This document shows, piece after piece, positions 10,879 to 13,377 of a stretch of 13,377 bases of DNA. The notes below the pieces were generated by a model, which worked only from the letters and a program-made list of their open reading frames with translations, was not told where the DNA came from and searched no databases. This stretch comes from an uncultured Lachnospiraceae bacterium (GTDB lineage Bacteria; Bacillota; Clostridia; Lachnospirales; Lachnospiraceae). Within the stretch, counting starts at the first letter, position 1; each line of letters starts with the position of its first letter. Where the stretch lies: assembly GCA_947631755.1 (NCBI GenBank), contig CANRMO010000048.1, positions 1-13,377 on the forward strand. The letters are read 5' to 3'. The translations under genes and the position numbers were made by a program.

Positions 10879-13377
10879 TTATTTTACTTTCACTGTCTTA
10901 TTCAGTGTCTTATAATTTTTCTTTGTTACTTTAATTTTAACTTTTGTACCCTTTTTCAGTTTAGCGCATTTGAAAGTAAATTTCTTACCTTTTACTTTTG
11001 CTTTTTTGTACTTCTTCTTACCAACTTTAACTTTTACAGTGGCTTTCTTAACGGATAATTTACCAGTAATCTTCTTGCTGTTTTTCTTTGCTTTTACAGC
11101 AGAAAGTTTCATAGTTCCTTTTACGGTAAGAGATTTTGTTGCTGTTATATAATCTGTTGCAGATGCCTTAACAGTAATCTTTGTACCCAGTTTCAATTTG
11201 CTGGTCTTTAAGGTGAATTTCTTACCATTCATAGTAGCTGTCTTATAATCCGCCTTACCAACTTTAATCTGCACAGTAGCATTTGGAGCGTTTACAGAAC
11301 CGGTAACTTTCTTAGCACCAGCTTTTGCACTGATGCTGTTGATCATCATCGTCTTCTTTGTTCCACCTGCACCACCATTTGTCGCACCAGTCCCACCAGT
11401 CGAAGTCGGAGGCGCTGCGTCTGTTCTTACCAGAGCCTTAATGTCCGTATCAGACAATGCGCTGTCGTAGATTGCTACATCATCCATAGAACCCGCAAGG
11501 TCCACATCACTTTTCCAGTAAGATGCTCCTAAATAGTTATTGCTGGCTTTTTTCATACCAGTAATAATATCACTATAATCACCGTCTGCTGTCTGCATTA
11601 CATTACCATTCATGTAAGTAGTCATCTTCGTAGGAGAAACAGTAACTGCTACTGTGTACCACTTATTCTGATTTGCCGTATTGCTAAAGAAATCCCATGG
11701 GTAATCTGCAACATTTGTGGCACCATAGAATCCGCTTCCGGCGTGGAAATCAGCAGATGTACCACACTTAGAAGAGAATCCCTGTGAAAATGTCCAGCGC
11801 CATGATGCAGTTGCCGCATCAGTGGCAGGTGCACCATCACCAAAGATAACAATTGCTGACCAGTCAGTTTTATATGCCGCAACATTTACGTCTGCTACAA
11901 AAGTAATTCCCTTGCTGAAATCTTTTGTTGTCATACTTGGCAGTTTTGCATAATACTCACCAGCCTTATCTGCGGATGGAGCCAACTGAAGAACACCGTC
12001 TTTCACTGCCGCTTTCTCACTCAGAGTCAAGCCGGCAGCTTTAACACTGTCAGCACTGTCAAATGTGTACTTATACAACGGTTTTGTTGTAATCTTAGAA
12101 AACTTATCTTCCTTTGTGTCAGTGGATGCTGCAACATAAGAGAATCCACTATTTGCCGTCTGAATATTACGGCCTTTTGTTACTGCCAATGCAACCGTGT
12201 AATCGCCTGCTTTTGAAACTTTTACTGTTCCCGGTGCTGTCAGAGTAGTAACTACGTTTCCATCCGGTCCGGTTACAACTGCACTGGCTTCTGCACCCTC
12301 AGCAACTGCCCAGTTAAGATCGTAAGCTGCTGTTCCTTCTTTTACAGAAAGATCTGTCGTAATCAAGCTGTTGTCAACTGCATAAATTTTATCCTGATAC
12401 TTAGCCAATGTAATGCTGGCAGATTTTGTCTGATCAAAATAAATCTTTTCATCCGGATTTTTCTTTGCAATAAGATCAAACTTATAAGTACCCGCCTCCG
12501 TAACCGGATATGCATAAACAGCGGAACCAGTTACATCAAGACCTGTGATTGCACTTCCCGATACTGATGCGCCATTAACAGCCACAGACAAGTCATCCAA
12601 CGCAAGTTTCTTATCGTAACTTACGTTTACTTTGTCTTCTGTATCATCCAAAGCTGCTGATACATCGCCAAGCAAAGCATCTGCGACACCTGCGATTGCT
12701 TCACAAGTATAAGATTTAATTGTAAATGCACTGCCATCCGAACCAAAATACATTCTTACAGCTTCTGGTGCATCTGCATAAGTAGCATCATAAACTATAC
12801 TGTACTTTTTAGAGTCTTTTTCAATAATCTCAGTCACTTTGAAATTATCGCCCACTCTCTTAACAGTAACTTCCATATCGGAATCGGCTATTATTTCACG
12901 CCAGTTCTGCCATACAGCAAAATCGACGCTCCCATCTGCGTTAGTTATGTCAGTTTTGCCACCCGCGCCAACAGCCTCAATACCTGCTTCCGCATCCGCT
13001 GTAAACCAATCCTTTGTCAGAGTAACATTAGGATTATTATTTGCCCACTGGTCAGCACGAACCCAGATAGGACTTGTTACATCCGGAGCTCCTTCTCTGT
13101 CGGCATCTGGGATTATTGCAAGATACTCGTTGTTCCAGTTGGCATTACCTGTCTGATCCATGTGCAGTTTAAAAACTGCCTCAAAATTGCCTGTTGCTTT
13201 GTAATAATTACTAAAGTTCACATTAAAGCCACCTGAGGACACCACATCTTCTTCTGTTGTATTTCCTGTAACAACGGTCGGGTCTGTAGCTGCTTTAGCA
13301 GTAGAGCCAGCAACAACCGGTGTACCGAACACCATGGCAGCAGCCAACAGCATAGCCAGGCCCTTTTTGAAACTCTT
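10879..13377 (-). CDS. Secreted LamG-like (concanavalin-fold) surface protein with Lys-rich C-terminal repeats, N-terminus outside window (partial)
   Basis: The frame runs open to the window edge. The visible start, KSFKKGLA then LLAAAMVFGTPVVAGSTAKA, is the body of a signal peptide (cleavage near visible residue 29), so the true start codon lies a few codons beyond 13377 and the internal ATG at 13353 is not the start. 832 residues are visible. Residues about 45-228 form a beta-rich, concanavalin- or carbohydrate-module-like domain. About 235-415 looks like one or two Ig-type domains. About 425-646 is LamG-like (LYKYTFDSAD start, WYTVAVTVSPTKMTTYMNG core, SMDDVAIYDSALSDTDIKAL end). A Gly/Thr-rich linker (about 650-675) leads to two tandem repeats of about 76 aa (679-753 and 755-832). 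The second repeat has 33 Lys among 78 residues and no Asp, Glu or Arg. No LPXTG or membrane anchor is present, so the basic repeats may bind anionic wall polymers. Likely roles are glycan binding or adhesion. No catalytic motif was recognised. Confidence 0.85.
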   Translation of the reverse strand, partial: KSFKKGLAMLLAAAMVFGTPVVAGSTAKAATDPTVVTGNTTEEDVVSSGGFNVNFSNYYKATGNFEAVFKLHMDQTGNANWNNEYLAIIPDADREGAPDVTSPIWVRADQWANNNPNVTLTKDWFTADAEAGIEAVGAGGKTDITNADGSVDFAVWQNWREIIADSDMEVTVKRVGDNFKVTEIIEKDSKKYSIVYDATYADAPEAVRMYFGSDGSAFTIKSYTCEAIAGVADALLGDVSAALDDTEDKVNVSYDKKLALDDLSVAVNGASVSGSAITGLDVTGSAVYAYPVTEAGTYKFDLIAKKNPDEKIYFDQTKSASITLAKYQDKIYAVDNSLITTDLSVKEGTAAYDLNWAVAEGAEASAVVTGPDGNVVTTLTAPGTVKVSKAGDYTVALAVTKGRNIQTANSGFSYVAASTDTKEDKFSKITTKPLYKYTFDSADSVKAAGLTLSEKAAVKDGVLQLAPSADKAGEYYAKLPSMTTKDFSKGITFVADVNVAAYKTDWSAIVIFGDGAPATDAATASWRWTFSQGFSSKCGTSADFHAGSGFYGATNVADYPWDFFSNTANQNKWYTVAVTVSPTKMTTYMNGNVMQTADGDYSDIITGMKKASNNYLGASYWKSDVDLAGSMDDVAIYDSALSDTDIKALVRTDAAPPTSTGGTGATNGGAGGTKKTMMINSISAKAGAKKVTGSVNAPNATVQIKVGKADYKTATMNGKKFTLKTSKLKLGTKITVKASATDYITATKSLTVKGTMKLSAVKAKKNSKKITGKLSVKKATVKVKVGKKKYKKAKVKGKKFTFKCAKLKKGTKVKIKVTKKNYKTLNKTVKVK
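10882..11345 (-). repeat. Tandem pair of basic C-terminal repeats within the LamG-like protein
   Basis: Two protein-level repeats of about 76 aa share the order A-K-x(n)-KK-TG, VKVGK, a Tyr-Lys step, GKKFTxK, KLKxGTK and a final TVK. The first copy (about 11120-11345) has ordinary composition; the second (about 10882-11117) has drifted to extreme lysine richness. They are similar in protein but diverged in DNA, so the duplication is old. Confidence 0.7.

Overview
The window looks like chromosomal DNA of a Gram-positive, endospore-forming gut Clostridia, most likely Lachnospiraceae. This is inferred from a CotS-like spore-coat kinase-fold gene, two lipoprotein signal peptides, strong AGGAGG-type ribosome binding sites, sigma-A promoters of the TTGACA/TATAAT and extended -10 type, and two large secreted proteins ending in lysine-rich tails (one with Big_2 and BspA-like leucine-rich repeats). 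No integrase, transposase, CRISPR array or phage gene was seen.

Left part (1-4736). A lipoprotein gene cut by the window edge (1-489, minus) lies downstream of a CotS-family spore-coat protein gene (567-1541, minus, GTG start). A divergent 151-bp promoter region separates the latter from a DUF885 metallopeptidase-like lipoprotein gene (1693-3468, plus). Next is a membrane-anchored protein with TcaA-like architecture (3540-4736, plus), whose probable promoter overlaps the 3' end of the DUF885 gene.

Middle (4737-6260). metK (S-adenosylmethionine synthetase) has a near-consensus promoter and a leader too short for a SAM riboswitch. A 49-nt imperfect hairpin plus four T's after metK ends exactly at the first base of a tRNA-Arg(CCT) gene. 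A strong hairpin with T-runs on both sides then serves both the tRNA and the converging large minus-strand gene.

Right part (6260-13377). Two large secreted proteins are encoded on the minus strand. The first is a transglutaminase-like/Big_2/LRR_5 protein of about 1320 aa. The second is a LamG-like protein of at least 832 aa with a Lys-rich C-terminal tandem repeat; its first codons are outside the window. Both probably act on or at the cell surface.

The 656-bp gap between them (10223-10878) is the most unusual part. It holds the promoter and a structured leader of the transglutaminase-like gene. It also holds very short plus-strand ORFs for hydrophobic peptides, a perfect bidirectional terminator overlapping one stop codon, and a well-formed minus-strand promoter that would make an RNA of about 90 nt converging on that terminator. 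The layout resembles a type I toxin-antitoxin locus, but this is inference: the peptides match no family I can name, and one appears split between two frames.
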